From positions 1 through 64,000 of the forward strand of contig NZ_PPQF01000024.1 in NCBI RefSeq assembly GCF_002901865.1: a stretch of DNA of 64,000 bases, read 5' to 3'. Positions 1 to 8,928 of this stretch are shown piece by piece. The DNA comes from Staphylococcus agnetis (lineage in GTDB: Bacteria > Bacillota > Bacilli > Staphylococcales > Staphylococcaceae). Below the pieces are notes generated by a model. It saw nothing but the letters and a program-made list of their open reading frames with translations. It did not search any database and was not told the origin of the DNA. Made by a program: the position numbers and the translations under genes. Every line of letters starts with the position of its first letter. The first letter of the stretch is position 1.

Positions 1-110
1 CGTTGATTGCTTAAGCCAATCACTCTTGAAAGTACATTACGTACTCAAAATTATTGGAATTAACGTTGACATATTGTCATTCAGTTTTCAATGTTCATAA
101 TAATTAATGG
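1..110 (-). promoter_or_regulatory. rRNA operon leader (16S upstream region), 16S gene beyond left edge
   Basis: Read on the minus strand, this stretch resembles the conserved staphylococcal 16S rRNA leader. It contains a boxA-like antitermination motif (TGAACATTGAAAACTG, 82-97) followed by the typical leader text ending near a GATTGGCTTAAGCAATC palindrome at 4-20. The 16S gene itself would start to the left of base 1 and is not in the window. The assignment rests on remembered leader sequence, not on seeing the rRNA. Confidence 0.7.
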
Positions 111-181
111 AGCGGGTGATGGGAATCGAACCCACAACATCAGCTTGGAAGGCTGAGGTTTTGCCATTAAACTACACCCGC
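111..181 (-). tRNA. tRNA-Gly (anticodon TCC)
   Basis: The minus strand folds as a 71-nt cloverleaf. The acceptor stem GCGGGTG pairs with CACCCGC, the anticodon loop CTTCCAA presents TCC, and the T arm reads GTGGGTTCGATTCCCAT. No CCA is encoded after discriminator T. It lies 21 bp downstream of tRNA-Leu and just upstream of the rRNA leader, so it is probably part of the same transcript. Confidence 0.95.
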
Positions 182-202
182 AAGTGTTATATTCGATGTT
201 GA

Positions 203-285
<83 letters not shown>

Positions 286-319
286 TCGGTAAAAATCATT
301 GATTTTTTCGACAAGATTT

Positions 320-348
320 ATTGTACTATCCTCATTAACTAAAGTCAA
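320..348 (-). promoter_or_regulatory. SigA-type promoter for tRNA-Leu/tRNA-Gly (and probably the rRNA operon)
   Basis: On the minus strand TTGACT (343-348) and TACAAT (320-325) are separated by exactly 17 bp. This is close to consensus and sits about 35 bp upstream of the tRNA-Leu gene. No second convincing promoter is seen between it and base 1, which suggests it also serves the rRNA operon. Confidence 0.8.
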
Positions 349-533
349 CACTTTTTTAACAAAAGATTAATATTTGTAAAACGTCTTTAACTTTAATTTG
401 GCAACATATTAAATCATAACTTATTTACCTCATGAAGTCAACAATCATTTTCACATAAGTGCGTCATAATTAATGTGACGACTTTTATTATTATACGTAT
501 CAAAATATGCAAAGTCAATAACCTTTATTTCTT

Positions 534-574
534 AAAAAAAGGATAAAAATTCCTTTCAAACGGAATCTTTACCC
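534..574 (-). terminator. Rho-independent terminator after sprT-like gene
   Basis: On the minus strand a 13-bp stem (562-574 with 541-553, including G-U pairs) and an 8-nt loop are followed by a run of seven Ts. It lies just downstream of the sprT-like stop codon. Confidence 0.8.
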
Positions 575-608
575 TTTTCTATGAAAGATAAGATACTTAC
601 TAATCAAA

Positions 609-1064
609 TTATGATAAATACGACGTTATTTTCAACCCACCGCCACAACGTCCACATCTCATCTTTCTGGTGTTTACTTTTCGGATTCTCAAAAATTTTT
701 GATGACACTTTGTACACATGTATTCATAATTCGCACGTTCACGGTACGTTTCTGTAGGTGTACAGAATCGAGGGGCATGAACCATTTGACTTAATTTTTT
801 AAAATCTGAATCTCTATGTTGATATCCTTTTCCATCTAGATGAAGAAAATAATGACACAATTCATGTTTTATAATCGCATCAATCGCTGCCTCTCCAAAA
901 TGTTCGTACTGTTTCGGGTTTATCTCTATATCGTGTGACTTTAATAAATATCGTCCTCCAGTTGTTCGTAGGCGGTGATTAAAATAAATCCGATGTATAA
1001 ATGGACGTCCAAAATAGGTTAGCGCGATAGATTCAGCTCGTGATTGTAAAGTCTCATTGTCCAT
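609..1064 (-). CDS. SprT-like zinc metallopeptidase-fold protein
   Basis: A protein of about 151 aa in the SprT/YdcK-like family. The middle holds the zinc-peptidase motif HELCHYFLH, and the C-terminus carries a four-cysteine zinc ribbon (CTKC ... CGRC). The bacterial members have no established substrate; relation to the protease domain of Spartan suggests nucleic-acid-linked proteolysis, which is inference here. I chose the ATG at 1064 over an in-frame TTG at 1073. Either way the start lies inside the end of tex, so translation is probably coupled. The following terminator at 534-574 closes the transcript. Confidence 0.85.
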   Translation of the reverse strand: MDNETLQSRAESIALTYFGRPFIHRIYFNHRLRTTGGRYLLKSHDIEINPKQYEHFGEAAIDAIIKHELCHYFLHLDGKGYQHRDSDFKKLSQMVHAPRFCTPTETYRERANYEYMCTKCHQKFLRIRKVNTRKMRCGRCGGGLKITSYLS

Positions 1065-3219
1065 TAGGATCAATCATTGTGAGTGCGACTTTTCCTTTAT
1101 CAACATCAATGCGCTCTACCCATACTTCAACAATATCGCCTACACTGACAATATCCATAGGATGTTTCACAAAACGTTTCGCCAATTTAGAAATATGCAC
1201 CAAACCATCTTGTTTCACACCAATATCTACAAAAGCACCAAAATCTACGACGTTTCTTACAGTACCATTTAATTTCATACCTTTTGTTAAATCTTCAATG
1301 GATAATACATCTGATTTAAGTTGAGGCGTTTCATATTCATCACGTGGATCTCGGTTCGGTGCCATAAGCGCTTGAACTATATCCTCCAGAGTTGGCACAC
1401 CAATATTTAACTTTTCTGCACAAGCTTCTATATTTAAGTTTTCAAAGGTTTGTTGATGTTGCTTACTACCTAATTCTGCAACATCAATATTGAGTTCATC
1501 TAACAATTGATATGTTACAGCGTAACTTTCTGGATGGATGGGTGTGTTATCTAATGGCTCTTCTCCATCTACAATTCTTAAAAACCCGATACTTTGCTCA
1601 AAGGTTTTTTGACCTAATCGTTTCACTTTATTGATTTCTTTATGATGTGTAATCTTACCGTTTTCTTCTCTATATTGAATAATGTTATTTGCTATTGGTT
1701 TTGACAATCCCGCAACATGTTGCAATAAAGTACTTGACGCAGTATTAACATTGACACCTACTTGGTTTACAGCCGTTTCAACAACAAAATCGAGCGCTTC
1801 ACCTAATTGTTTTTGGTTTACATCATGTTGATATTGCCCCACTCCTATTGATTTAGGGTCTATTTTAACAAGCTCACTTAATGGATCTTGTACACGGCGA
1901 CCAATTGACGCTGCACTACGTTCTTCTACTTGGAAATCTGGGAACTCTTGTCTCGCTATATCAGACGCAGAATAGACTGATGCACCCGCTTCATTCACGA
2001 TAATATATTGAACTTTCAAACCGTGCGTTTGTATCATATTTGCTACGAATTGTTCTGTTTCTCGACTCGCTGTGCCATTACCTATTGCAATCAAATCAAT
2101 ATCGTACGTGTTAATGATATTTAAAAATATGCGTTCTGCATCTTTCATTTTGGAAACTGGTGGGTGTGGATACATGACAGATTTTGCTACAAATGAGCCC
2201 ATAGAATTAATAACTGCCAGTTTACAACCTGTCCTATAGGCAGGATCAATACCTAAAATTTGTTTTTGTTTTAATGGTGGTTGTAATAACAATTGTTTGA
2301 GATTTTTACTAAACACTTCTATCGCACTATCTTCTGCTCGTTTTGTAAGGTCCGTACGTATTTCACGTTCTATAGATGGAAAAATCAAGCGTTTCATCGC
2401 ATCTTCTATTGCATTTTTAACGATATGTGATAATGGGTTATCCCCCATAATTTCAGAATGCTTAATGTGATCAATAATCAGTGATTGATCCACATCAATT
2501 TTAATAGCTAATATTTTCTCTTTTTCACCGCGATTCATAGCTAAAATTCGGTGATTGGCTAAACGTTTTAAAGGCTCAGAATAATTATAATACATTGCAA
2601 AAATTTCATTTTCATCTACAGCATTTTTCTTTTTTGTAGCTGTTATTACACCATGTCGCTGTGTTTCATTAAGTATACGCTGTCGATATTGTGGATGGTC
2701 TGCAATACGTTCTGCAATGATATCTTGTGCGCCTAAAATTGCCGCTTCAATTGTAGGCACTTCCTCATTGATAAATTGTTTTGCTCGTATATCAATGCTT
2801 TCCGTTTCATTTTGCGCATCAATCCATTTTGCTAAAGGCGCCAATCCTTTTCTTTTCGCTTCTGTTGCTCTTGTTTTCTTTTTTTGTTTATATGGTCGGT
2901 ATAAATCTTCAACACGTTGAAGCTTCGTTTGCTTCAAAATGTCTTGTTTCAAAGTTTCTGTTAATAAGCCTTGTTGCTCAATACTATGTATAACTTCATC
3001 TTTACGTTTTTGAAGGTTTTGCAGATAGTTAAATTCATCTGCAATTTTTTTAATTTCAACTTCATCTAAGCCATCAGTCATTTCTTTTCGATAACGTGCG
3101 ATAAATGGTACAGTGTTTTTATCTTCTAAAAGTTTTAAAACTGCTTCGATTTGTTTGATAGAGAATTGATACTCATTATGTATTGCTTGGACTAATGCAT
3201 TTGCCAAGGAGTTCACCAC
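1054..3219 (-). CDS. tex: Tex family RNA-binding transcription accessory protein
   Basis: 721 aa, the usual Tex/YhgF length. Visible parts are an N-terminal helical Tex domain, a YqgF/RNase H-like domain beginning near LGIDPAYRTGCKLAVI (about residue 320), helix-hairpin-helix segments (VNVNTASSTLLQHVAGLS, about 490-510), and a C-terminal S1 RNA-binding domain (GTVRNVVDFGAFVDIG, about 650-720). Tex is a cytoplasmic nucleic-acid-binding factor tied to transcription and toxin expression in other bacteria; its exact role is not settled. The start is GTG-type, and an adjacent in-frame GTG at 3216 is equally possible. Its end overlaps the sprT-like gene. Confidence 0.95.
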   Translation of the reverse strand: MVNSLANALVQAIHNEYQFSIKQIEAVLKLLEDKNTVPFIARYRKEMTDGLDEVEIKKIADEFNYLQNLQKRKDEVIHSIEQQGLLTETLKQDILKQTKLQRVEDLYRPYKQKKKTRATEAKRKGLAPLAKWIDAQNETESIDIRAKQFINEEVPTIEAAILGAQDIIAERIADHPQYRQRILNETQRHGVITATKKKNAVDENEIFAMYYNYSEPLKRLANHRILAMNRGEKEKILAIKIDVDQSLIIDHIKHSEIMGDNPLSHIVKNAIEDAMKRLIFPSIEREIRTDLTKRAEDSAIEVFSKNLKQLLLQPPLKQKQILGIDPAYRTGCKLAVINSMGSFVAKSVMYPHPPVSKMKDAERIFLNIINTYDIDLIAIGNGTASRETEQFVANMIQTHGLKVQYIIVNEAGASVYSASDIARQEFPDFQVEERSAASIGRRVQDPLSELVKIDPKSIGVGQYQHDVNQKQLGEALDFVVETAVNQVGVNVNTASSTLLQHVAGLSKPIANNIIQYREENGKITHHKEINKVKRLGQKTFEQSIGFLRIVDGEEPLDNTPIHPESYAVTYQLLDELNIDVAELGSKQHQQTFENLNIEACAEKLNIGVPTLEDIVQALMAPNRDPRDEYETPQLKSDVLSIEDLTKGMKLNGTVRNVVDFGAFVDIGVKQDGLVHISKLAKRFVKHPMDIVSVGDIVEVWVERIDVDKGKVALTMIDPNGQ

Positions 3220-3287
3220 TTTCTTTATAATTACATTCTTATTTTAACATTGATATTTAAAGTTTGATAATGATGTCGTTATCACAT

Positions 3288-3323
3288 AAAATAGCTGAGA
3301 CCTATAAAGTCTCAGCTATTTTA
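3288..3323 (-). terminator. Terminator hairpin downstream of sigB
   Basis: The stem AATAGCTGAGAC/GTCTCAGCTATT (12 bp, 7-nt loop) is flanked by A- and T-rich tracts, so it could act on either strand. Its logical client is the sigB operon read leftward. The stem shares the gctgagac motif with hairpins at 11004/11281 and 52405. Confidence 0.7.
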
Positions 3324-3438
3324 GTATGAACTTATAAAAAAACCGCGGTAACACTTTTAATGTGTTTCATGGTGTGACCCACGGATATTGATATATATAA
3401 TGACATATTTCTATTAAACGTTCTTAACCGCATCACTT

Positions 3439-4209
3439 TTACTTTCTTGCTGCTTCTTGTAATTTTTTTATCGCTGTGCGTTGTAAACGAGAGACATGCA
3501 TTTGGCTTAATCCAATACGCTCACCCGTTTCTTTTTGACTTAAACCGTCAATAAACGTACATTGAATAATTTCACGTTCTCGGTCTGAAAGTATCGGAAT
3601 GATACGCTCTAGTATCATTCGTTTTTCAGTTAAATCATAGTTATCATCTTGACTTCCCATGATATCTAATAATGTAACCGTTGATCCATCTTTATCAGCT
3701 TCTATAGAATGGTCGACACTTAACGCATTGTAACTTTGTCCCATTTCCATAGCCTCAAGCACCTCTTCTTCTGTCACTTCTAAGCGTGCTGCGATTTCTG
3801 AAATGGAAGGTGAGCGTTCAAGCTCATTCGTAAGTTCATCGCTGACTTTTTTAATTCTAGGACCAATTTCTTTAATGCGACGTGGAACGTGCACACTCCA
3901 TGTTTTGTCACGTAAATATCTTTTAATTTCACCAATCACTGTTGGAACTAAAAATGCTTCAAATTTACGATCAAAAGAAAGATCAAATCGATTGATAGCA
4001 CCTATCAGTCCCACCATACCAACTTGTACTAGATCTTCATGATGTGATTGTCCTTTAGAATATTTATATGCTAAAGATTCGATGAGTTTTTCATAATGCA
4101 TGACAAGCTTTTCTTGTGCAACTTCATCTTGATGCTCTTGGTGTTGCTTAATCCAGTCGTTGATTTGTTCAGGTGAAACAAAATTAGCTGATTTCGACTC
4201 TTTCGTCAT
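3439..4209 (-). CDS. sigB: RNA polymerase sigma factor SigB (general stress)
   Basis: 256 aa, the family length. Region 2 is recognisable around [20 protein letters not shown], and region 4 carries the helix-turn-helix [19 protein letters not shown] near residues 220-240. SigB directs RNA polymerase to stress, virulence and envelope promoters and is held inactive by RsbW. The start ATG has a GCAGGTG ribosome site and lies inside rsbW (26-bp overlap), a coupling typical of this operon. The gene order rsbU-rsbV-rsbW-sigB is the staphylococcal one, lacking the RsbRST stressosome genes found in Bacillus. Confidence 0.97.
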   Translation of the reverse strand: MTKESKSANFVSPEQINDWIKQHQEHQDEVAQEKLVMHYEKLIESLAYKYSKGQSHHEDLVQVGMVGLIGAINRFDLSFDRKFEAFLVPTVIGEIKRYLRDKTWSVHVPRRIKEIGPRIKKVSDELTNELERSPSISEIAARLEVTEEEVLEAMEMGQSYNALSVDHSIEADKDGSTVTLLDIMGSQDDNYDLTEKRMILERIIPILSDREREIIQCTFIDGLSQKETGERIGLSQMHVSRLQRTAIKKLQEAARK

Positions 4210-4663
4210 TGTTTCGCACCTGCTCTTTTTTTATATACTTGATCATACTAATTGTTACACCAGTTTCTTTATCTACTGTAACTTCATCCATTAACGACTC
4301 AATTAAGAACAACCCTAAGCCACCTTCACGTAAGAAATCAATATTCTCATTCTCTTTGTATGGGCCTAGTTGTTGTTTCGTCTCTTGATAATTGAAACTT
4401 TCTCCTTGATCCGAAACGATAATTTTAATATGGGTATCACATTTTTCAAAACCGATGTTAATATAACCTTTTTCTTTTTTATCTTTATATGCATGTTTTA
4501 CAGCATTCGTAACGGCTTCACTTACAGCGATTTTAGCATCTTCAATATCATCGTATGATGCACCCGCTTGAGTAAATACGCCAGACAATGTCAATCGTAT
4601 TAAACTTACATATTCTGCTGATGCTGGAAGTCTCATTTCAATAAAATCATTTTTTTGTGACAT
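4184..4663 (-). CDS. rsbW: Anti-sigma-B factor / serine kinase RsbW
   Basis: 159 aa with the GHKL ATPase/kinase fold: N box ([12 protein letters not shown]), G1 box (SDQGESF) and G2 box ([10 protein letters not shown]). RsbW binds and silences SigB, and phosphorylates the antagonist RsbV so that it cannot release SigB. It starts 2 nt after the rsbV stop and runs 26 bp into sigB. Stoichiometric expression of the three partner proteins is the likely reason for this packing. Confidence 0.96.
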   Translation of the reverse strand: MSQKNDFIEMRLPASAEYVSLIRLTLSGVFTQAGASYDDIEDAKIAVSEAVTNAVKHAYKDKKEKGYINIGFEKCDTHIKIIVSDQGESFNYQETKQQLGPYKENENIDFLREGGLGLFLIESLMDEVTVDKETGVTISMIKYIKKEQVRNNDERVEIS

Positions 4664-4665
4664 AG

Positions 4666-4992
4666 TTATTCGACCTCCGTCCCTTCATTCACATGCATTA
4701 AATCATTTAACCCTGTTATTTCAAATAATCTTTTAATTCGGTCATTTACACCTAGTATATATAATTCCTTGTTATTTTGATTTAAAGACTTTAATGTGCC
4801 TACAAAGAGACCTAAACCTGTTGAATCCATATAAGATAGGTTTTCTAAATTTACATGAATGTCATGCGTACCTGCTTGTCTAATTGGTACTAAAACTTTT
4901 TCTAGTTCAGGTACAGTAGCAACATCCAATTCTCCACTGACTGCGATGTCATAATAGTGTTCATGTTTTTGCGATTCTATATTAAGGTTCAT
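4666..4992 (-). CDS. rsbV: Anti-anti-sigma factor RsbV
   Basis: 108 aa STAS-domain protein. The phosphorylatable serine lies in the motif YMDSTGLG (Ser57). Unphosphorylated RsbV binds RsbW and frees SigB. RsbW phosphorylates this serine and RsbU removes the phosphate. The gene is the first downstream of the internal SigB-type promoter at 5033-5058, so the rsbV-rsbW-sigB part can be auto-induced separately from rsbU. Confidence 0.96.
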   Translation of the reverse strand: MNLNIESQKHEHYYDIAVSGELDVATVPELEKVLVPIRQAGTHDIHVNLENLSYMDSTGLGLFVGTLKSLNQNNKELYILGVNDRIKRLFEITGLNDLMHVNEGTEVE

Positions 4993-5032
4993 TATTATTT
5001 ACACTCCTACAAATATACTCTACTACGGGATT

Positions 5033-5058
5033 TTACCCACTTCTATGTTGCTTTAATC
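5033..5058 (-). promoter_or_regulatory. SigB-dependent autoregulatory promoter between rsbU and rsbV
   Basis: On the minus strand GATTAA (5053-5058) and GGGTAA (5033-5038) are 14 bp apart, matching the SigB consensus GTTTAA-N12-15-GGGWAW closely. It lies about 45 bp upstream of the rsbV start codon, the place where a SigB-dependent promoter is known in S. aureus. Confidence 0.8.
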
Positions 5059-5072
5059 TAAATTTATAGAAA

Positions 5073-6077
5073 TTAATTGACTCTTTTAATAATTAATATT
5101 GTTAGGTCGTCGCGTTTACCTTCTTTATGTAGACGTAACAACTTTTCGTATAATAATTGAACAATGTCTTGAGGATGTAATTCTTTATAGCCTTTTATGA
5201 ATTCAAGCAGTTTATTTTTATTTATAAAATCTCCATCTTCATGACGTATTTCGGTAACACCATCAGTAAAAATGATAATGAGATCGTTAATATTGATTTT
5301 AATTTCTTTTTGATCGTATCTTATGTGAGGGCTCACACCTAAAATCCGGCCCCTCACATCAATTTCTTCAAATTCATTTTCTTCTGCTCGGAAAATGTAC
5401 CCTGGCTCGTGTCCAGCTGAACTGCAATATAAAATATGATTCATTTCTTCATATAAGCCATAAAACATCGTAATGAACATATTTTGGTTAACGTTTTTCT
5501 CGACAACTCGGTTCAACCGCTTCAAACCATCATTAGGTAATTGCGAATGCCCATAAGAATCCATACCAAACTTAATCATACTCATGGCTAATGCAGCAGG
5601 AATACCTTTACCAATGACGTCTGCTACAGCAAAACTCATCGTGCCATCTTTATGATCTATTAAATTGAAATAGTCACCACTTACACGTTGTGCAGCAACA
5701 GATATAACACCGATTTGAATGCTATCAAATTGAGGAATTTCTGTTTTTAACATTGTTTGTTGAAGTCGAGATGCAACGTCTAACTCTTTATCATGAATTT
5801 CCATTCGGTCAATTAAATCTTTATAATCTGTGTAATTAAAACCAAAACTAGATATTACTTTTTCTAGTACATCCATACTATCTACAAGTTGGCCATGGGA
5901 AAGTTGATGTTCTTCTGCATATTTCTTATGCATTCGAACGATATCTTCTGGTGTGACACCTTTTCCAGTAATATGGTCCGCATAACTCCGCGCCGTTTGA
6001 AGTGTCTGGCTTTTATTTTTATCTTTTATAAATGCATCTACTAAATCAAAGTAGCGCACTTCATTTTGATGCGTCAA
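5073..6077 (-). CDS. rsbU: Serine phosphatase RsbU, activator of SigB
   Basis: 334 aa with two domains. The N-terminal helical RsbU domain (about 1-85) mediates activation; the PP2C/SpoIIE-type phosphatase domain (about 120-334) has metal-binding acidic motifs GDYFNLID, DVIGKGIPAAL and FTDGVTE. It dephosphorylates RsbV and so activates SigB. The start is a TTG with a strong GGGGGG ribosome site 8 nt upstream. It follows mazF after a 59-bp gap holding a hairpin. No disruption is visible, unlike the rsbU defect known from some S. aureus laboratory strains. Confidence 0.95.
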   Translation of the reverse strand: MTHQNEVRYFDLVDAFIKDKNKSQTLQTARSYADHITGKGVTPEDIVRMHKKYAEEHQLSHGQLVDSMDVLEKVISSFGFNYTDYKDLIDRMEIHDKELDVASRLQQTMLKTEIPQFDSIQIGVISVAAQRVSGDYFNLIDHKDGTMSFAVADVIGKGIPAALAMSMIKFGMDSYGHSQLPNDGLKRLNRVVEKNVNQNMFITMFYGLYEEMNHILYCSSAGHEPGYIFRAEENEFEEIDVRGRILGVSPHIRYDQKEIKININDLIIIFTDGVTEIRHEDGDFINKNKLLEFIKGYKELHPQDIVQLLYEKLLRLHKEGKRDDLTILIIKRVN

Positions 6078-6104
6078 ATGGACTTCCCCCCTTTTGTAAC
6101 ATGG

Positions 6105-6138
6105 TAAAAGGCTTTAGGAAATACAAATCCTAAAGCCT
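6105..6138 (-). terminator. Hairpin at the end of mazF (partial terminator or attenuator)
   Basis: The stem AGGCTTTAGGA (6109-6119) pairs with TCCTAAAGCCT (6128-6138). The hairpin overlaps the mazF stop codon, and on the minus strand only a short T tract (TTTT) follows. It is placed to set the ratio of mazEF to rsbU-sigB transcription. Confidence 0.6.
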
Positions 6139-6490
6139 ATTTATGTTGGTTCATGTGCAATCCTAGACTAATTCCAAGTGCAGCGTTCACTTCTTTCATC
6201 TTTTTATCTGAAAGATATGTCAACTTTTCTTTAAGTCTCTTTTTATCGACAGTTCTTATTTGTTCTAATAAGATAACTGAATCTTTATCGAGCTTATATT
6301 TATGTTTTTCAATTTCAACATGTGTTGGAATTTTTGCTTTATTAATGCGTCCAGTAATTGCAGCTACTATAACCGTTGGACTATACTTATTGCCAGTATC
6401 ATTTTGAATGATAACGACAGGTCTGACTCCCCCTTGTTCCGACCCTTGAACTGGCGATAAATCTGCTAAATAAACGTCGCCACGTTTCAT
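6137..6490 (-). CDS. mazF: mRNA interferase toxin MazF
   Basis: 117 aa, PemK/MazF fold, beginning [20 protein letters not shown] and nearly identical to what I recall of S. aureus MazF. That enzyme cleaves RNA at UACAU sites; specificity here is inferred from similarity. The basic and hydrophobic core ([22 protein letters not shown]) is intact with no truncation. It directly abuts mazE and lies upstream of rsbU, the arrangement in which mazEF and sigB transcription are linked in staphylococci. Confidence 0.96.
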   Translation of the reverse strand: MKRGDVYLADLSPVQGSEQGGVRPVVIIQNDTGNKYSPTVIVAAITGRINKAKIPTHVEIEKHKYKLDKDSVILLEQIRTVDKKRLKEKLTYLSDKKMKEVNAALGISLGLHMNQHK

Positions 6491-6661
6491 TTAGTCATCC
6501 TTATTGTTAGATAATAAGTGTGTTTCGTTACAGTCACAAGCTTCACACTCGACTGAGTATGCTTCAGTTGCTAGGGAGAGATTTAAATCCGCCATCTGAA
6601 CATACCCTTCTTTTAATGATTGTTCTAAGCTTTTACCTCTTATTTGATAGAATGCTGACAT
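6491..6661 (-). CDS. mazE: Antitoxin MazE
   Basis: 56 aa. The ATG at 6661 is preferred because GGAGGT lies at the right distance before it, while a longer reading would put the start inside that ribosome site. The N-terminal part ([18 protein letters not shown]) is the ribbon-helix-helix-like DNA-binding portion, and the acidic Cys-containing tail ([10 protein letters not shown]) is the flexible part expected to wrap MazF. It neutralises MazF and is degraded by Clp protease in S. aureus. The mazE stop abuts the mazF start, allowing coupled translation. Confidence 0.95.
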   Translation of the reverse strand: MSAFYQIRGKSLEQSLKEGYVQMADLNLSLATEAYSVECEACDCNETHLLSNNKDD

Positions 6662-6745
6662 AAGTAGGACCTCCATATCAATAAAACAGATATAATTTTC
6701 CTTGATTCCATTTTATGATATCAAAAATCCTATATAATAACCATA

Positions 6746-7894
6746 CTATTTTAATAATTCGTTGGATATTTCACACAATTGTTGTGTTTTGTATATTCTT
6801 GCAACGCGTCTACTCAAATTGCATAAAACTTCATAATTTATAGTATTTTGTTGTGTCGCTAATGCTTCGACTGATTGAGGAGAATGTGCTATAGGCTCTA
6901 TTAACGTTACAATATCTCCTGGTTGTGTCGTTTCGGGTACATGAATCGCCGTTTGATCCATACTTACACGCCCTACTACTTTACATTGATGTCCATTGAC
7001 CTTTACATCACTGCCTTGCATACTTCGTAAATAGCCATCTGCATACCCTACAGGTAACAAGGCAATTGTCATCGCTTTTTCAGCTGTATACGTTTCACCA
7101 TATCCAATGCTTTCACCAGGTTCTAACGTTTTCACTTGCGTTATCGCCGAGGTCCATTGCAAAGATGGCCTTAATTTAGCAGTCACTTTTTCCTCAATAA
7201 ATGATGAAGGATAATAGCCATATAGTGCAATGCCTGGACGAAATGCGTTACAAATTGATGGATCAAATCTTAAAGCGCCAGCTGAATTTTGAATGTGTAC
7301 ATAAGGGGGTTGTTGTGTACTTTCGACAAGTGTTTTAAATCGTTCATATTGTAATTTAGATGTATCATTATCATCGTCGGCAGATGAAAAATGTGAGAAC
7401 ACACCTTCGAATTTTAAATTAGGGTGTTGTTCAATGAGTTGTATTACCTCATGATATGTCTCTGCATCTTTAATGCCTAAACGATTCATACCTGTATCAA
7501 GTTTAATATGCATCCATACATTTTTTTTAGCCTCTTCGTCTATATGTGCAATCGCTCGTTCAAGCCATTCTTTCGATGGAACGCCTATGGCTACACGATG
7601 TTGAATTGCTTTATTAATAGCATGTGGCGGTACACTTGATAAAATTAAAATCTTCTCTTTGATACCATGCATTCTTAATTCAATTGCTTCATCTAAAGTG
7701 GCAACACAGAAAAACTCCGCACCTAAATCACGTAAATGTGTCGCGATTTGGATACTACCCAAGCCGTATGCATTTGCTTTTACAACTGGCATTATCAATT
7801 TATTTGGTTGCAATTTTACTAATGCATGGTAATTATCTGTTATCGCATCTAAATCAATGGTTAATTCCGTTGAACGAAAATATTTATCTGACAC
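6746..7894 (-). CDS. alr: Alanine racemase
   Basis: 382 aa PLP enzyme interconverting L- and D-alanine for peptidoglycan. The PLP lysine is Lys39 in VVKANAYGLG and the second catalytic base is the Tyr in ESIGYGETYTA near residue 265. I chose the GTG start at 7894, which has AGGAAGGTG upstream and gives the family length; an extension to 7957 lacks a ribosome site and is not family-like. It follows acpS with about 105 bp between them, a conserved pairing. It supplies D-Ala to Ddl and MurF encoded further right. Confidence 0.95.
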   Translation of the reverse strand: MSDKYFRSTELTIDLDAITDNYHALVKLQPNKLIMPVVKANAYGLGSIQIATHLRDLGAEFFCVATLDEAIELRMHGIKEKILILSSVPPHAINKAIQHRVAIGVPSKEWLERAIAHIDEEAKKNVWMHIKLDTGMNRLGIKDAETYHEVIQLIEQHPNLKFEGVFSHFSSADDDNDTSKLQYERFKTLVESTQQPPYVHIQNSAGALRFDPSICNAFRPGIALYGYYPSSFIEEKVTAKLRPSLQWTSAITQVKTLEPGESIGYGETYTAEKAMTIALLPVGYADGYLRSMQGSDVKVNGHQCKVVGRVSMDQTAIHVPETTQPGDIVTLIEPIAHSPQSVEALATQQNTINYEVLCNLSRRVARIYKTQQLCEISNELLK

Positions 7895-7999
7895 AATTGT
7901 CACCTTCCTAAAATCAATCTCTCTTAACAAATATGAGCAGAGACATCTAAAACACATCTATATTAGATGATTTTAATCTTTTACTCTGCTCTAAAGCAC

Positions 8000-8350
8000 T
8001 TATTGTTCTATAATGACTTGGCTCACTGCATAATGTTCTGTATGTGAAATAGACACATGAACGGTGAAATCTTTATATGCGATTGTGGGTTTACCATTTT
8101 GATCATTTTCACAGTGAATATCTTTAAATGCTATGTTTTCGCCAAGACCTGTTCCTAAGGCTTTACTCATTGCTTCTTTACATGCAAATCGTCCAGCAAG
8201 AAATTCAAGCTGGCGTTTTTCAAGTTTAAAACTATTAAATCGCTCTAATTCTTTAGCTGATAAAATGCGCTCTGGAAAACGTGCTTGTCGTTTCAACACT
8301 TCTTTTAAACGGTTGATTTCCACTAAATCGATACCGATACCATAAATCAT
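8000..8350 (-). CDS. acpS: Holo-[acyl-carrier-protein] synthase
   Basis: 116 aa AcpS-type phosphopantetheinyl transferase that moves 4-phosphopantetheine from CoA to apo-ACP. Signature motifs are GIGIDLVE near the N-terminus (magnesium-binding Asp) and [12 protein letters not shown] around residue 57. Length and start (MIYGIGID) fit the family. Its neighbours are alr downstream and the PH-domain genes upstream. CoA supply is represented in the same window by coaW. Confidence 0.96.
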   Translation of the reverse strand: MIYGIGIDLVEINRLKEVLKRQARFPERILSAKELERFNSFKLEKRQLEFLAGRFACKEAMSKALGTGLGENIAFKDIHCENDQNGKPTIAYKDFTVHVSISHTEHYAVSQVIIEQ

Positions 8351-8421
8351 TAGTTTCCCTCATTTTCTCAAATATCTTTTTTATTTTCATTGGACTTAAG
8401 AATGACTACGACATTCAATCA

Positions 8422-8928
8422 TTATTCATCTGACGTGTTAGCCTCTAATCCTTGATGCAATGCACCACTCTCATCAATCATACCATGTTGTCTAATGAAA
8501 GCATTTAATTTTTGCGCTTCATCTTTATGAATTAATTTTACTGAAACTAAACCTCCTGCAGTATGCATTAATATATTAGCAAGATGATAACGTCTCATAA
8601 TCCATCCTTCTTCAATTTCTACATTTTGAATGCGATATAAAGGGACATGGGTTTGTTTAATAAAAAATAAGCCTTTTTGTATAAATATTCTATGTTCATC
8701 ATATTGATATTTAAAAATTGCATATCGATAACGTGGCGCCACGAAGATAAAGTACAATGCTAATAATATGACGAGGACAATACTAACAATCATCATGGTT
8801 TTAAATGATTGCCACTTTAAAAAGTATGCGCTCAACATGTAACCCGTAGCAAAACTGAGACAGATGCACGTATACAGTATGCCTCTAATCTTTAATACAC
8901 GTAAGCCTTGCTTATGCATTGTTTTCAT
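8422..8928 (-). CDS. PH domain-containing membrane protein (bPH2 family, third of trio)
   Basis: 168 aa from the ATG at 8928, which has GGAGGTGG just upstream; a longer reading from 9009 has no such site. Two hydrophobic segments near the N-terminus (about residues 15-65) are followed by a bacterial PH-like (YdbS/YdbT, bPH2) domain with KQTHVPLYRIQNVEIEEG. The gene overlaps the end of the preceding large PH-domain gene by 17 bp, so translation is coupled. Function is unknown; membrane anchoring and protein or lipid binding are inference from the domain. Confidence 0.85.
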   Translation of the reverse strand: MKTMHKQGLRVLKIRGILYTCICLSFATGYMLSAYFLKWQSFKTMMIVSIVLVILLALYFIFVAPRYRYAIFKYQYDEHRIFIQKGLFFIKQTHVPLYRIQNVEIEEGWIMRRYHLANILMHTAGGLVSVKLIHKDEAQKLNAFIRQHGMIDESGALHQGLEANTSDE

